A DNA stretch of 64,000 bases. It comes from Scolanthus callimorphus (lineage: Eukaryota; Cnidaria; Anthozoa; Actiniaria; Edwardsiidae). The position numbers were made by a program, and so were the translations under genes. The stretch is taken from NCBI GenBank assembly GCA_033964015.1, contig CM066914.1, forward strand, positions 15,579,637 through 15,643,636. The letters run 5' to 3'. How positions within the stretch are numbered: the stretch's first letter is position 1; each line of letters starts with the position of its first letter. This document shows, in pieces, positions 46,015-59,500 of the stretch. The notes below the pieces were generated by a model. It saw only the letters and a program-made list of their open reading frames with translations, did not search any database and was not told the origin of the DNA.

Positions 46015-46201
46015 TTAGTCAAATCACACTAGTGGTCTATTGTCAATGCTGCATTCTGATTGGATGGGCTACTAGTAGGCTATAAGTTATAGCCTACTAG
46101 TAGCGAAAAATGTCAGATTTCAAAGCCAGAAAATGGCAAATGACCAGACCAGAAAACGTTTTTGGTTATACAAATTGACCTACTAGTGTGATTTGACTAA
46201 A
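46015..46201. repeat. Foldback with gtcaaatcacactagt ends
   Basis: Arms gtcaaatcacactagtgg and ctactagtgtgatttgac are inverted repeats; an inner palindrome gctactagtaggctataagttatagcc... lies between them. Confidence 0.7.
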
Positions 46202-46299
46202 ATAATTATTCCTCTCGCCCTCATGGCCTCTGAGTCAATAGCCCATTCGGCCTCATGGGCTATTGACTCAGAGCCCATTTGGGCTTGAGGAATAATTGT
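46202..46299. repeat. Adjacent hairpin
   Basis: Stem ctgagtcaatagcccat and atgggctattgactcag with an outer aataattattcct and aggaataatt. It directly follows the previous foldback. Confidence 0.75.
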
Positions 46300-47083
46300 T
46301 AATTATTTGTGTTACTGACAGTTTCTGACATTGCCTTCATGTAAGGTAGGCACACACATAGCAAAGAGTTTCAAATAGAAGGGGTAGCCATTACCAACAG
46401 TTGTCTTTTCAAATTATACACTATGCAAACTATTGAGTACAGTAGAATCTAAATTTTAATAAAAGGATGTCAACTTTGACATCAAACTTTACTAATACAG
46501 TTACAAATTATCACAGTCATAGTATATGTAAGAGATATTTACATTTTTTCCAATGGTTTCAGACCCTGAGGATAGGGGGTCATGTCATCTAGAGTATCAT
46601 ACTGATGTCTGATTGAGGGATAGTTCTCTACACCACACAACACACCTTGTCATGTCTGTACTAAAAGGACAGTGTACATGCTCTTCACTTGAGAGCTTGA
46701 AACTGCCTGCTTTGAAATTTGAGTTACTTTTAGACATGCTTAAACGTGCTGCAACTTGAATAAACCTTCAGAAAAAAACCTACTTACTGCTCCAAATCTT
46801 AAAGAGAATCCCGACTGTGTACTCTGAAGAATGTCTAATAGCATGCAGGAACACTATAATACAAAGACTGTGGTCTGTCAACACTGTACAATTAAATGCA
46901 CTGGTAATTTGGGTAGATTTTGTTACATGGAAGACTATGTTGTCGCTTTGTGTTCTGTAGACAAAATCTGAGTTCTTTCTACAATTCTATTCTAGGTGGG
47001 CCTAATGTTTAAGTCCCTCCAAGTACATATCATGCAATCTTGAAATACAACCAATTATCTCTTTCAAACTACACCTAATACTC

Positions 47084-50000
47084 TCATGTCCACTGCATGT
47101 TAGCAGGCAGGGGGTGTCCAGCAGGCATAACAACAGTAATGTTAGGTGAGGTCAGAACTGTTGACTGAGTGCCTTGAGGTCCAGTGACAGCTACAGACAT
47201 GGGTACAGCTTGCAAGTTAACACCCTGAACCATACCCTTGTCCTTAGTCGATAAGCTGAGGAGGGCATTGATTGTAGGGTCAGTGATAGAAGTAGCGCCT
47301 GTAGCAAAGCCCTGTTCATGAGCTCTGGCAACAAGGCTCTGTTGGAATGCTGCTATGTTAGCTGCAGCATTCTGCTGGGCCTCGTTGGACAGTTGGAAGG
47401 TGCTGTATAAGGCTCGTACTGTGTTCTCGTGGTCAGAGATATTGTCTGCTCTCTGCATGGCAACTGATGTGGTGGCTGCTGCTGTGTCTGGAACAAATCA
47501 ACAACCTTGAAATTAGACACATATAATTATTGTAATATGGACACACCCCTGGATATATAGACGCCTATATTTATTTTCAGGACCCTGAAAATGTTTGACA
47601 GCCATTAGCTCAAGCACTAGGGACTGGTAGAAATGGAGGCAACAACAACAACATATATTGAGCCTCGCGAGCAGAAGGATGCCACTTGTGACAGTTTACT
47701 TTGAATAGACCTCCTCAGCTTGGGCGTACTGTTGTCCCATTTCAGATCACATGGCATTCATTTGAATAATCTTTCTTTGTTTGGGTTGCTTCCATATTCA
47801 TATATCCTTCGGTGCATAGCGGAGAAACAAAGAAAGAATACTCATGGGAATGCCACGTGATCTGAAATGGGAAAACATTACGCCCAAGCAGAGGAGGTCT
47901 ATTAGGAGAACTGTGCCAAGCTCCATTGGTTACAAGGCAAAAGAAATGATAGCCCTTGTTTAAGGTTACTCAGAACCTTTGCGCACGTTGTTCGAAAAAA
48001 AAATCATACACGTCCTTAGTTTAACCCAAATATGTCAACCTATATATCGTTGGAAAGCCTATAGAATGGACTAGCGGGTTATGGCCGCTGCAATTTTTTT
48101 TAAAGCATTGATTAAATATTTTGGTGTGCTATTTTCACGAGCTAACGCTGTCGAACTGCTGGACCATGACTCCCAAGTAACACATTGTTTAAATCCTTAA
48201 AGGTGTTTCTCAAAAACCGTGTCTGCGATTTTTGTAATTTTGTTTAGTTCAACAGTTATGAATTTTTAAATTTTTAGAGCGTGAAAAGTTACAAAATTTG
48301 ACCTTCGAAATTTAAAAGTTCGATAACTTTTGACAGAAACATGTAAGTGAGTTGAAACGTGTAACAGCGCGACAACCTGCGAACAACTCGCGATCAATAA
48401 ACACCATATTTGGAAAGCATCAGGTTCTTCGTTTAGTGAATCAGCAACGGGAGATTTGATTCATCATATTTTCTAAAAATAACGCGCGCGAACTCCTCAC
48501 AACAAAACAGAAGCACAAAATGAGTTTAGTTCACTGTTTTACCATTTACATTTTATAATTTTTGTATTGTCATTGTAACCCGTTAAGTGTTGGGGGCGTG
48601 TCTCGTCGGGACCTCCGTGTCCGTTTACTCGCCCCCTTCACGTGACATTATTTATTTATTTATTCCTTCCAGTCACGTGTAGAGTCTCTAAAATAAAAAT
48701 AAAATAAATAAATAAACATGCTCAAAATCCATCAAAAATATTTTTGTATCATAACTTTTGCTGTTCTCGTTTTTATGATTGACTGATTTGCCATGGTAAA
48801 TAAGAGTGCAGACAAGGCTGTTTGCATCAACACGCGCGCGCGCTTCTAAAGCAACGGAAAACAGTTCGAATGCGCGTGCAATCCCAACGGAAAAGTCATG
48901 TGAATTTGATTGGCTTCACGCAAGGGCATTGTTTTCCAAATATGGTGTTTATTAATCGCGAGTTGTTCGCTGGTTGTCACATCAGATTCATTCATCTGTT
49001 ACACGTTTCAACTAAGTTATATGTTTCTGCTTTTGAACAAAGCAAAATTTTAAAAAACGCAGACACGGTTTTTGAGAAACACCTTTAAGGATTAAAACAA
49101 TGTGTTACTTGGGAGTCAAGGTCTAGCAGTTCGTCAGCGTTATCTCTTGAAACTCTCACACCCGAATTTTTAATAAAACCTTAAAAAAATTTTATTATGA
49201 AAAAAATAATTATTTTTGCCATAGTTCGCTAGTCCATTCTATAAGCTTTCCAACGATATATAGGTTGATATGTTTTGGTTAAACTAAGGACCTGTATGAC
49301 TTTTTTTCGAACACGTGCGCGAAGGTTCTCAGTAACCTTAAGTGCAAAACGTGTTGTGAGCATGCTCAGATGATACCAGAACAACAACAAAATAGGACTT
49401 GTTGACTTGGTTCAATCATCAGCCAACATTGAGTGCCAATAGCTTATGATATCTGTGAACATGAATCCGCTATGATTGCATGTTGGGCCCACTAATATTG
49501 GATTTTGTTGGCCAACAACATAGCATAGGTGATCACAACCAAACACTTTATTATATCTTTTGTGTGATGAAAGGCAGGATCTGAGTATTTTATTGGTACT
49601 GAATGGATTGCTGGTGTACCTGAGGCTGGAGGCAGTATTTCTGTAACCACAGCAGCAGCATGCTCGGGATGGACAGCAGCATGGGTGGCATCTGCCTCTG
49701 CAACTGGTCCTACAGCATCCTCCACAAATGTCACATCTACACAAAACAACAATACCACTGATACATCAACATATCCTAATACTAAAGCCCAGTGCACAAT
49801 AGCGACATAACGACATCAGGACGTTATGTTGTAACAACAAGAGCATGGGAAAATAATAGAAATAGTCAGTAATCTCCATGGAACATCATTAGATTACTTC
49901 CACAAAGCAATCTTATGTTAGTTTTTGTGGATTTCAACGCTTTGAAACCACTAAATTGTGATCGCATGATATTTTCCTTATGTCGTTATGTCGCAAGTGT

Positions 50001-53000
50001 GCACCAGGCTTAAGAGAGTGAAAATCAAGTCAATTCACATTTCCAAGGGTGTTCAAGTGACACAAATTATTTGCACTGAATAGAATGCAAACAAAAACAA
50101 AACAGTGAGGATGGTGCAATAATAACAGCTAGTTCAAACTACGTCTAGGTTTAAAGTTGAAGCCAGGCCAGCTGATTTTTAAAAAGCATTTATCAGGAAT
50201 CCTGTTAGCAGAATTGATTAACTGCTCCTTCTTGAGAAAAAGATAATGATCTCTGTGTTTAAAGGCCTATAGCAAACCAGCATGCTTTGAAGTTCCCCAC
50301 TAGCAGAGGTTTGCAGTTGATAATTGTTTTGCTCCAACTGTCTGATAATATGCATTCTTCAATTGAATGGAAATGACTTAAAATTGCAGCTTTTAGATAG
50401 TTGATTTTCTATACCGGTATACACATTATCGGGTGAAAGATGAACCTTTAATTTAGATAAATTTTATTTTTACCTTCAACGACACTGTCATCATTTCCAT
50501 CAGCTGGTTCTGGCTCATCATCATCTAGGGGGTCTTTGGTTTCTTTGTTGCTGTAATATCGCTCTGATCGACGCTGCTTCTTGCGCAGTTCCTTCTGTTC
50601 CAGTTGCATGTTGACTTGATCACTCTGTAGCTTCTGCATTTCCACTTGATATTCATTAATCTAAAATATGAAATTATCTGTATTTTACATTTTTGATGAT
50701 TCCTATTTCTTTAAATAAATTTGTATTGTATAATTGCAGAAATGAAACATACCCCCAACACAGAGAGAATTTCTCACAGGAACCCCAGCCGACAATTTAA
50801 GAAAATAAAGAATGAAAGATAATCTGGAAAAGGTCAATTTTATGGTGAGATTCACCAGTGAGTACACAAGATGTAAAATGTGATATTTCGGTTTACCACT
50901 GTATGCATTGCTACGCGACCTCAAAATTCACGGTTGCGATTGGCGATTCTCAGCAAAGGAATTGTAATGTCAATTTTCTTGAGTCAGAAAGTTCATAATT
51001 CTAGGACAGAAAGCCAAAGGATAGCTTACAATTATTTTAATTGATTTTACAATTAATGTCGACCCACCGAAGTAGCCGAATCCAACGTTTTAGTTTTGAT
51101 TGACGGCTAAAAATCGCCCATCGCAACAGTGAATTTTGAGGTCGCGTAGCAATGCATACAGTGGTAACTGCCAAACCATCATCGGGCAATTAAGGCGATT
51201 GTTATACTTGTGGAAGTGTCCAGTCAAAGCCGAAGAAAACACCCCACCTTCAGAATTTCCTGGGGCTTTTTTTCTGGAATTACACATTTAATGAACAAAC
51301 TTCACCAGGCACTGACCTCCTGAGCATTTCCAATTGTTCTTGCATCTTCTATCTTCCTGGCCACATCCTCTTGCTGGTCCTTGTTTGATGCCAGGAATGT
51401 ATCAATTTCATTCAGTCTTTCAAGTCTCTTGAGCTTGTTGATCTGGGCCTGATTGGGCTTCTTACCTGTAGACACAAGAAAACTTTTTTACAGCACTAGT
51501 GCCTGGGTACACCATTCCCTCAAAAATTGAAGATGTTGCCTAATCAATACTAGGGAAAGTCAATTTGTCCCCTAACAATGACAAAAAGACATCTACTGTT
51601 TGTCTGAAAAGTCAAAAGTGAGAGCAGAAAAATATCTCGACAATGGTGCTGCAATAGTGTTTTTAAAGTTGCATCTCTATTTCCCATCTCATTTTGTTTA
51701 TAAACAGTGCAACAAGTGCTGTTGTTGTTAACAGTTTGGGGAAAAAAGGATATAGACATCTTGAATTATCCTGGCACAAACCCTATGTTTTAGGCAACAC
51801 ATTTTTAGAGTACCGGTATATGAGTTATTTATCAATAAATTCCAAAACAAGTCTATTTAGAAATGATTCAAAGAAATGAAAGGTAATTACACTGAATTGT
51901 GTTTTACAGAAATATGTATGCAATTTAACATATATTCAAAATAGCTTGAAATCAATCTGAGATGCTCCCACTGTTCATTGCACTTCAAACTTATGAAAAA
52001 ACAAGTCTAGTCTAGTGCTTACCTTGCTGGACTAAATTTTGGACGAGACCTTCAACTGAAAAAGAACCAAGAAAATAAAGTTTAGAATGAGTCATCTTAA
52101 GTATGCTAAACTGAGTACTCTGAAGTTCTGAATAATCATACATGTACATTTATTTTGGCCTTATTTTGGCCTAAACATTTATTGATTTTAGCCATGTCCA
52201 CTCTATGCAAACCTTATTTGGGCCTGTACGCTTCTTAACAATAGAAATTTTTGCAGAATTCACCATGTTATTGGTTTTTGAATCTGTGTTTTAGTGGTGA
52301 TATTTTTCACAGTTTTCGAACAAAACAGCTGTATTTCATTGCCTTCGAACATGAAGACTGCCGCCATCTTTGTTTTCAAGTGAAAAGTGGAGCAGAGAAC
52401 TAGGAACTACCACAAGCTGTCTGGTCAGAGAATTTGCTCACGTATAGCATGAAAATAGTGTTTTCTCCACTCTATACTATTATTCGCGCTCGTGTGTTTT
52501 CCACTCTGTACTATTATTCTGTTCTATACTATTATTGGTTTACTTGTATTTTTCCACTTGTACTATTATTTTGCTCTGTACTTTTATTCGGAACTTCAGA
52601 GTGACTACTTTTTTTTAAGATTGAAGCCTGAGGATGCTCGAGCAAAGGCTTCTCTTTCTTCTAATACTTTTTCAATGAGTGATTTTTTTTTCAATGTCCC
52701 TTATTTCAAGTCCCCCATTTTCTCAGCCATCCCCCCCCCCCCCCCAAAAAAAAAAGGACGTTCCCTAGGCCTAGGTATCACATTTCTAAATTTCAGGGAA
52801 ATTCTAACAAAAAAACAAAATCAAACAAAATTGTCCTGCCCGGTGCACTGTCTGGAGCACACATGTGCACATGTGAAATGTTTATAATTATATTCAAAAC
52901 GTGCATAGCAAATAATACAGTTGTGATGTCTACCGCAAGATTACCACACTTCACAGACACAAGACGCCGAGACGTTGGTTGGAGTTGGATCTCAAACTCT

Positions 53001-53805
53001 CGCCGAAATCAAACGAATAAATGTGTGATTAATGAAATTAAAATAGGTTTTCGACGTATAAAATACCTGTAAGTTCGTCGTCTGAAGTTGAGCTAACAAA
53101 TTTTGATCTCGAATGGCCATGAACGTACGTAAAGCCACTGTCCCTCACTACCCTTCGAGCCATCGTAAACAACTCGTCACGGCGAACAAGAAGCGTCGGG
53201 TCTCGCAGACAAAGTTGCGCCGCTGCTTCATTTATCATTTGTTCATGACAATTCAGTGCACTCGATTTCCTCTTCTTGTCGTCCCGGCCGTAGATTTTAG
53301 AATGCTCTCTGATCAAGGCCTGTCTCTCTGGATCAAGCTTTTCCCAGTCAATAATGACGTCCATCGGAGGAAGCTTGAGCTCAACAACACGTTTCTCTGC
53401 TTTGCCTGAAGATGATCCAGACGATGAAACTCTTTTCCTCGAGCCTGGAGTGACAAATGCAGGCGAAGTTACGGTCGCAGTTGTCCTTGAAACACTCGGT
53501 GATTGAGTTGGACTCCAGCAGTCTATCCAGGAACTAGCCTTCTCCGGACTTTTGTCCCTTCCGCGCGCCTTTTTGGCTTTCCATTCGACCAAAGCTTTCT
53601 GAAGTCTTCGCACATGGAGTGGTTTAGACGACATGCCAACCATCCCGATGATTTCTTTGAATTCATCGTCGGTTGCATCGCACAACTGCTGCAAATCGTC
53701 CCCTCCTTGTTCTATGAAGCTCTGGTAGTAGTCAAGCAGGTTGGCTGACTTCAGTAGGGTAAAAAGTTCTACCTCACACTCCTTCTGAGTGAGTGGGGCT
53801 GCCAT
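47084..53805 (-). CDS. NAB: NGFI-A (EGR)-binding transcriptional corepressor
   Basis: NAB proteins bind EGR zinc-finger factors in the nucleus and repress them, partly through NuRD. Six exons, 53805-53067, 52055-52023, 51465-51317, 50660-50474, 49736-49620, 47487-47084, sum to 1,629 nt, 542 residues. The NCD1 domain (about residues 5-85) shows ANLLDYYQSFIEQGGDDLQQLC and VGMSSKPLHVRRLQKAL, which are diagnostic. The NCD2-type region (about 165-245) shows EQMINEAAAQLCLRD and RRDELFTMARRVVRDSG. The following exons encode a coiled coil (INKLKRLERLNEIDTFLAS; VEMQKLQSDQVNMQLEQKEL), an acidic stretch and an Ala/Gln/Thr-rich tail. The start MAAPLTQKE was preferred over an upstream in-frame ATG at 53877, which would add 24 basic residues. 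The third exon ends in the weak donor gtcagt. Confidence 0.94.
47703..47902. mobile_element. Miniature inverted-repeat transposon
   Basis: Long arms: aatagacctcctcagcttgg ... cccatttcagatcacatggc and the complement ending aggaggtctatt. In the last intron of NAB. Confidence 0.75.
47965..49337. mobile_element. 1.37-kb transposon with TTAA duplication (Kolobok/piggyBac-like)
   Basis: Ends ggttactcagaacctt and the complement aaggttctcagtaacc, flanked by TTAA at 47961-47964 and 49338-49341. Inverted similarity extends inward for several hundred bp (atatatcgttggaaagc; gactcccaagtaacacattg; aaaaccgtgtctgcg). No transposase frame was recognised. In the last intron of NAB. Confidence 0.75.
49787..50011. 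mobile_element. Miniature inverted-repeat transposon
   Basis: Arms gcccagtgcacaatagcgacataacgacat and the mirror atgtcgttatgtcgcaagtgtgcaccaggc, about 30 bp each with three or four mismatches. In intron 4 of NAB. Confidence 0.75.
50893..51167. mobile_element. Miniature inverted-repeat transposon
   Basis: Near-identical arms of about 40 bp: ttaccactgtatgcattgct ... ctcaaaattcac and the complement ending cagtggtaa. In intron 3 of NAB. Confidence 0.85.
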
Positions 53806-53877
53806 TTTTTCCGATCTCCCTACCCTCCTTACGCGGCGAAGCGAACGGCAGAGCAACACAACCAAGGGCTGGGCCAC

Positions 53878-56522
53878 CCCCTTAGAACGTTCATATCTCG
53901 ATTCTGATTGGTCGGTTTGCTAATGCTTGATTCCTATTGGTGGAAAGTACCCTCTAAATTATTCCCATTGGGTGGGAGGGCAATGATTGACATTTCGGGC
54001 AAAACTTCCTTATAGTGCGACACCATTCACAGAAATATTCATTGCGGTGATTTTCTGCGATGGTTTTATTTTACTAAGTAATCGCTTCGTTGTGCTTTGT
54101 GGCGAGTTATTTTAAGGTAGGTAGGCTTCTGCTAAAATTGTTTATGTTTTACTATATTTACTGTCGTGACATGATGTCACACAATGTCACACAAGATAGT
54201 TTGGCCTTCACACGTGACAAGCTGTGAATGGCGGGAAAGGCGACTGAACAACACAACATAGGGTCAGTTTTCATGTCATGCGCGAGCTTTCAGACGTGTA
54301 GATTTGTTTGAATAGATAGAAGAGCAGGACTTGAGGGATTTTCGAGGGAAAAGCTACAAAGGTAGCGCCTTGTAATTAAAGGAATAACCCCCAAACAAGG
54401 TAATTTATCCTGAAAACTTTAAGTTTAATGATACAGGTATGTGTGCAACATAAAGCTTATTGTGAAGCTTTTGCATTTTTGGCGCGGCGGCATCTCAAAG
54501 CAACCATGCGCGCCTATCATCACGAAAACTAGAGGTATTTTGATATCGTATTTAGCGATGCATAACACAACCTATACTGAATGAATGCTCACAAAGCATC
54601 CCAGAGTTTGATGTCCAGGAAATAGCCTGAAGAGGCTGCCTGAATGTATTTCGGTTTGACGAAGCGAATCAAAATGGCGTCGTCAGACAGTGTCCATATG
54701 ACCTTTCTGCCCTACTAGCGGAATTGATCTACCGTAGGTTAATTTGACTTCGAAGAGAAACTTCTAGAACATGCTAGAAGTTTTAAGTTAAATTCTTTTT
54801 AGAAGCTTTGAAATATATTTATCTCGCCTTTACATTTTCTCACATAACAGTAAGTGGTCCTTCCAACTGTTTAGGCTAGCTAGAATAGCACTACTCCCCA
54901 GGGGTCACCCCCCTACGGCCATCAGCCCATCACATAGATGTTCTTTAGGTTTTTCATGTGTTATCAGACTGAAAAAACTGTTGCATTTCAAAATGTGCCG
55001 CAATATCACAATCCATGTTTATCGGACGAAAAAACTGTTGCATTTCAAAATGTGCCACAATATCACAACCCATGAAAACTGTTGCATTTTAAAATGTGCC
55101 ACAATATCACAACCCATGTGCCAACTTTAGTGGATCTTCCTCAAATCATGCTATGAAATTTCAAGGTAGTGAAAACAGGGTTCAAGTCACCATTCAGGAT
55201 TAACATTTTCACAAATCATAAGACGAAGGAATTTCCTGTGTGTATGCCATTAGAATATGCAGCATGTGACTTCCTTTCACATTTCATGGAGTTCAGATCT
55301 GACATTACAGATCACAGCGCTAAAATTCTGCCAATTTTACTGCAACCTGGATTTCCGCTAGCTGTTTCAGGATGCACTGCAATTGAGTTCTGTGAATTTG
55401 TTTCCTTGACAACAAAAAAAGAGAAAGTATGAATGCACAAATCAGTGAACTTGCTATCAAAATGCTGGAAAATGTCCAGCACCCAAATTTCGAATTTTCT
55501 TGTGGGGGACATGCCCCCAAACCCCCCTAGTGGACCTGGACTCACACATCAGCAGCTGCCTACATAAAGACAGTAGCCTTCTACTTATTATTGTATTGAC
55601 ATCACTATTCGCAATTCCAAGATTTTAGTCAGTCCACACAGTAAAGTGAACCTAATGACCTATGTTATAGTTTCCCTTTCTTTATCATTTTGTAAACAGG
55701 AAATATTTAGTCTATTTGGAAAATTGTGACATTAGGTCAAGCATATTATCAATTTAACATACTTGTCTCAGCAACAATTGAAGAATTTGTCTATATATCA
55801 TCAAACAGGGTTTGACATTAAGAAATTTCTTAGTCATAATTTTATGCCTTGCACCAACATTATAGGCATAATTAAGAAAAAATCTAGGCTTAAATTCATT
55901 AGGAAAACATTGCAAAAATTGAAAACATAGAATGTTTTTTACTTCAAAAAGTCAAGCATAAAATATTTTTTGCAGGCATATATTTACTTGACCTGTAGAC
56001 AACACAAGATTGTGTTCTTGTCATTGTCTTTGAAGGTAATAATGAATTTTCCCACCAAATGTTTCCATGAGGACATGTTATTTGACATTTTACAAGTTGT
56101 TTAACCCTCATGGTCACTACAAAAGAAGCATTAAATTGAATAGATGGTCACTATTATGGTCACTAGTTTAGAGCAAAATTAAATCTCTAACTGGACTGTA
56201 TTGATTGTATTGGAAGATATCTTCAATGTTTTGGTCAAAACCATCAAGAATGCAAGGTATATCATGCAACATGTGATTACATGGGTGTGACAAACTAAAC
56301 CTCAGCTTCCCCCCCCCCCCCCAACTCTCCTGGCACTCTACCACTGGGCTTACCAGTTGGTGGTCATCACTTTAAAGTAACCGTGTGCATGAAATCTCTC
56401 TCACGGACGTAAATATCATGAACAATAGCCAAAACGTTTATTAGGCTATTTCCACATTACATCCTTTCATTGGTTACTGGAAAATTTTCCTCTGATAGAC
56501 CATATTTGTTTTTCTGTTTCAG
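53878..56522. other. Head-to-head promoter region and first intron of the repeat-motif gene
   Basis: NAB (minus) and the coiled-coil gene (plus) point away from each other. A candidate non-coding first exon of the latter would end at the donor ttttaag|gtaggt near 54116. The tandem repeats at 54972-55118 lie here. No coding exon was recognised. Confidence 0.45.
54972..55118 (+). repeat. Three tandem units of about 46-57 bp
   Basis: Each unit reads aaaactgttgcatttcaaaa then tgtgcc-caatatcacaa-cccatg; the first two are separated by tttatcggacg. Confidence 0.9.
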
Positions 56523-56524
56523 CA

Positions 56525-59500
56525 ATGAATCCATATTCTGATCCTTACCATGGCCAGAGGAACTCACTCCTGCAATGCACTGCATCGGTATATGAGCCAT
56601 TGCATGTGGTACAAGGTCCAAATAGTCCACCCCCAACATTGTATTATGGCCCACCTTCTAATGCAGTACATGTACCAGTGTTCATCCCACCTTTATACAC
56701 CCAGCCTATTATACAGAGTCCAGCTCCGCATGTGTCGTTTCGGACAAGTCATTCACAAGTGCCGCCAACTTATGCAGAGTTAAGTAAATGCAAAAACCAA
56801 ATCAAAGCACAAGCAAAACCAAAGTCTAAAGATGTTGATGCTATTTTAAACAATTAGCACGCAAGAGTGGAATCAAGGTGTCTGTAGATCCACTGAAAGG
56901 TCAGTATTAGCTCTTACTGGAACAGGGAATCACACAATGGGCTGTTCCATATTATATCTGTTACCCCCTATCGAGGAACCTGGAAATTCCACTGGGGTCG
57001 CTGTGTTTGACCCTGGAATTTCACCAGGGTTTGTTGATTTTGACCCTGGAATTTCCACAGGGCCATTCATTTTAGCCTGGAATTTCCACAGGGTATTCAT
57101 TTGCAACTGTGGAATTTCCTCAGGCCCACAAGAGAATGAGGAATTTCCACAGGGGTTGCTTCAATTTGCCACAGGGGTTGTACAGGAGTCTGGAAATTCT
57201 GCAGTGGTAGAGCTATTTTTGAAAATTTGAGTTCCTCAGGTGGGAGGGGTCCAATACTGGAACTGGGAATCATACAATATGACCTATACTGAGACTTATT
57301 CTGAGAATTGTATAAATTGTCCAAGCCTTTCATTCACTTGAAGGCATTTGACAGACTTTTGTCTTGTTTCCACAGGTAAAGCATCCATGAAATATGCTGA
57401 CAAGAGTAATAACCACAAAGAAGAGACACCGGTGAGAGGTTCCCTGAAAGTCTCAGTGGCTCAGCATGAAAGAACGAGTGGCATTTCTGAAAGTGTGGAA
57501 CAAGAAAAACTGAATCCTGTCAAAGAACAGGAGAGAGACTACAGTAAAGAATTGTTAGATCATGAAAGAGAGAGTTCTTTGCAAGTTGTATCCAAGGAGA
57601 GTAGTAATCCTGAGATTACATCACAAGAAGAACACCACTTATGTAAAGAACAGGACAAAAGCTCATTACAAAAAGCATTGGACAATCAATGTATAGAGGG
57701 TAGCCTGAACACAGATACTCAAAAGAGCAACAACTCTAATATTGCATCACAAGAGAGACTAGACTTTGATAAAGAGCAGGACAAAAGCTTTTTACCAAAA
57801 GAATCGGATCATCACTCCAGGGAGGGTAGCCTGTATAAAGACGCCCAAAAGAGGGACAATTTGTATATTGCATCACAAGAGGAACTATCTGGAGACTTTG
57901 TTAAGGCACAGGTACAAGATTTATTAAGTGAAACTGACATTAATCAACCCGCAAATAATACCCTAAATAGGGCAATGAAGGATCATGATGATCAACAAGA
58001 TGTATGTCAGGATCATAATGAAATAGACTGTTTTGTAGATAATATAGTCACTGATCTTCTGAAAAAGTTGATGCATGAGTTGGGATGCACTAATGGGCTG
58101 AGTAATTTTGAGCACAAGGGGGAGATGTTGGGTGATAGAACAATAACAACGGAAGACCTCCCTTGTCACAGGAGGATGCTACTCTCACTACCTTATGCTC
58201 ACAGCGTTCAGTTATTGATAATTTCTGTAAGAACTTGCTTAAGAATAAGATAAACCAAACTTGCTGAATGAGATACCAGAATCAGAAAATAACTGTACAA
58301 CACATGAGTCTTATCTCAGAACGGATGTCAGTGAGACCTCTTCTAGGGGCAGATCAGTTGCTAGTAGTTTACAATGCTCTAGTACAGAAGACATGTTCCA
58401 TCAGCTTGCTCAGAAGAATGGGATTCGTGTTCAAGGCAGTTCAAGGTCAGTGTCTGAATCAAGCACTGCCAGTGATTCGTCCAAGAAATCGGACAGTATA
58501 GCAGATGATGTTACAAATAATTTATTTAAAAGACTTGCGTTGAAGAATGGCATCAAAATAGAGGGAAGGTCAAGGTCGTCATCTGAATCATCTGCGTGCG
58601 TTAATGATAGTAGCACTAATAAGCACTCATCAGACTTCGAATGCACTACAGATAATACAGACACATTGATGAATAGTGCATTGGGGGGTGCAATAAAGAA
58701 AGGAACACGTGCAGGAAGCAAATTTGAAGCATTTGCGCAAAAAAGTGGAATTAGAATCGGTAAACCTGGAACTGCCAAAGATACAATTACTAGCGCATCT
58801 TTTTGTGAGCAGAAACAGCCAACCTGCACGACTTCATGGCCACTGCCTTTTAATGCAGACCACAAGACAGATACATTTGAAGAGCTGGCTCGTAAAAGCG
58901 GCATTACAATTGGTCATCCATCAGGTACTCAAGAATGCGGAAGGGTGAATAAGTTTGACAGTAGTAGTACAGTTTCGAGCAGTACAGTTTCTGTTTCTAG
59001 GAGTACGTCTGTAGAATCATTGAGCTATGAGTGCGCAAACCAGGAAGACAAAAAAGAACTCTTTGAGTTGTTAGCGCTAAAAAGTGGCATCAAAATTGGT
59101 GGCATTGAGCCAGTGCCAAGTGAGGATCAGGCGGAGATCGTTCCTAGCTACGTTGATCAATACATAGATGACTATTTTACGTCCAGTACGGAAAGTGGGT
59201 TCTATGAGGATCCCACATCATGGCAACATGATGAGATCACTGCTAATAAAGCAGCTAAAGCACTTTCTAGTTTTGAGGAGTTGGCAAAAAGATGCGGTAT
59301 CAAGCTTGGCAGTTCTCACAAGAAGCGGGTTGATGTGGCTGTGCAGACGCGCCATAAGGTGACAAACACTAAATGTTCTCAGACAGAAGAAAAAGAAGTC
59401 TGCGACAAAGGAACCCAGATAAGCCCGAGTAGGGATGCATTCGAGAAGGAGTTCAACTGCTGGATCAAAGAGGAGATGAAGTTGCTATCAGAAGCAGAGC

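Larger units (their letters stand above)
45370..47083. other. Region between convergent GTF2H5 and NAB
   Basis: Contains 3' untranslated sequence of both genes and the foldbacks at 46015-46299. No further gene was recognised. Confidence 0.55.

Noticed and set aside
53113..53748. Plus-strand open frames opposite NAB
   Set aside because: Antisense to the well-supported NAB first exon; no similarity of their own.
55169..55432. 87-codon open frame between NAB and the coiled-coil gene
   Set aside because: No recognisable domain or splice context, and it follows directly on repeat sequence; length is compatible with chance.
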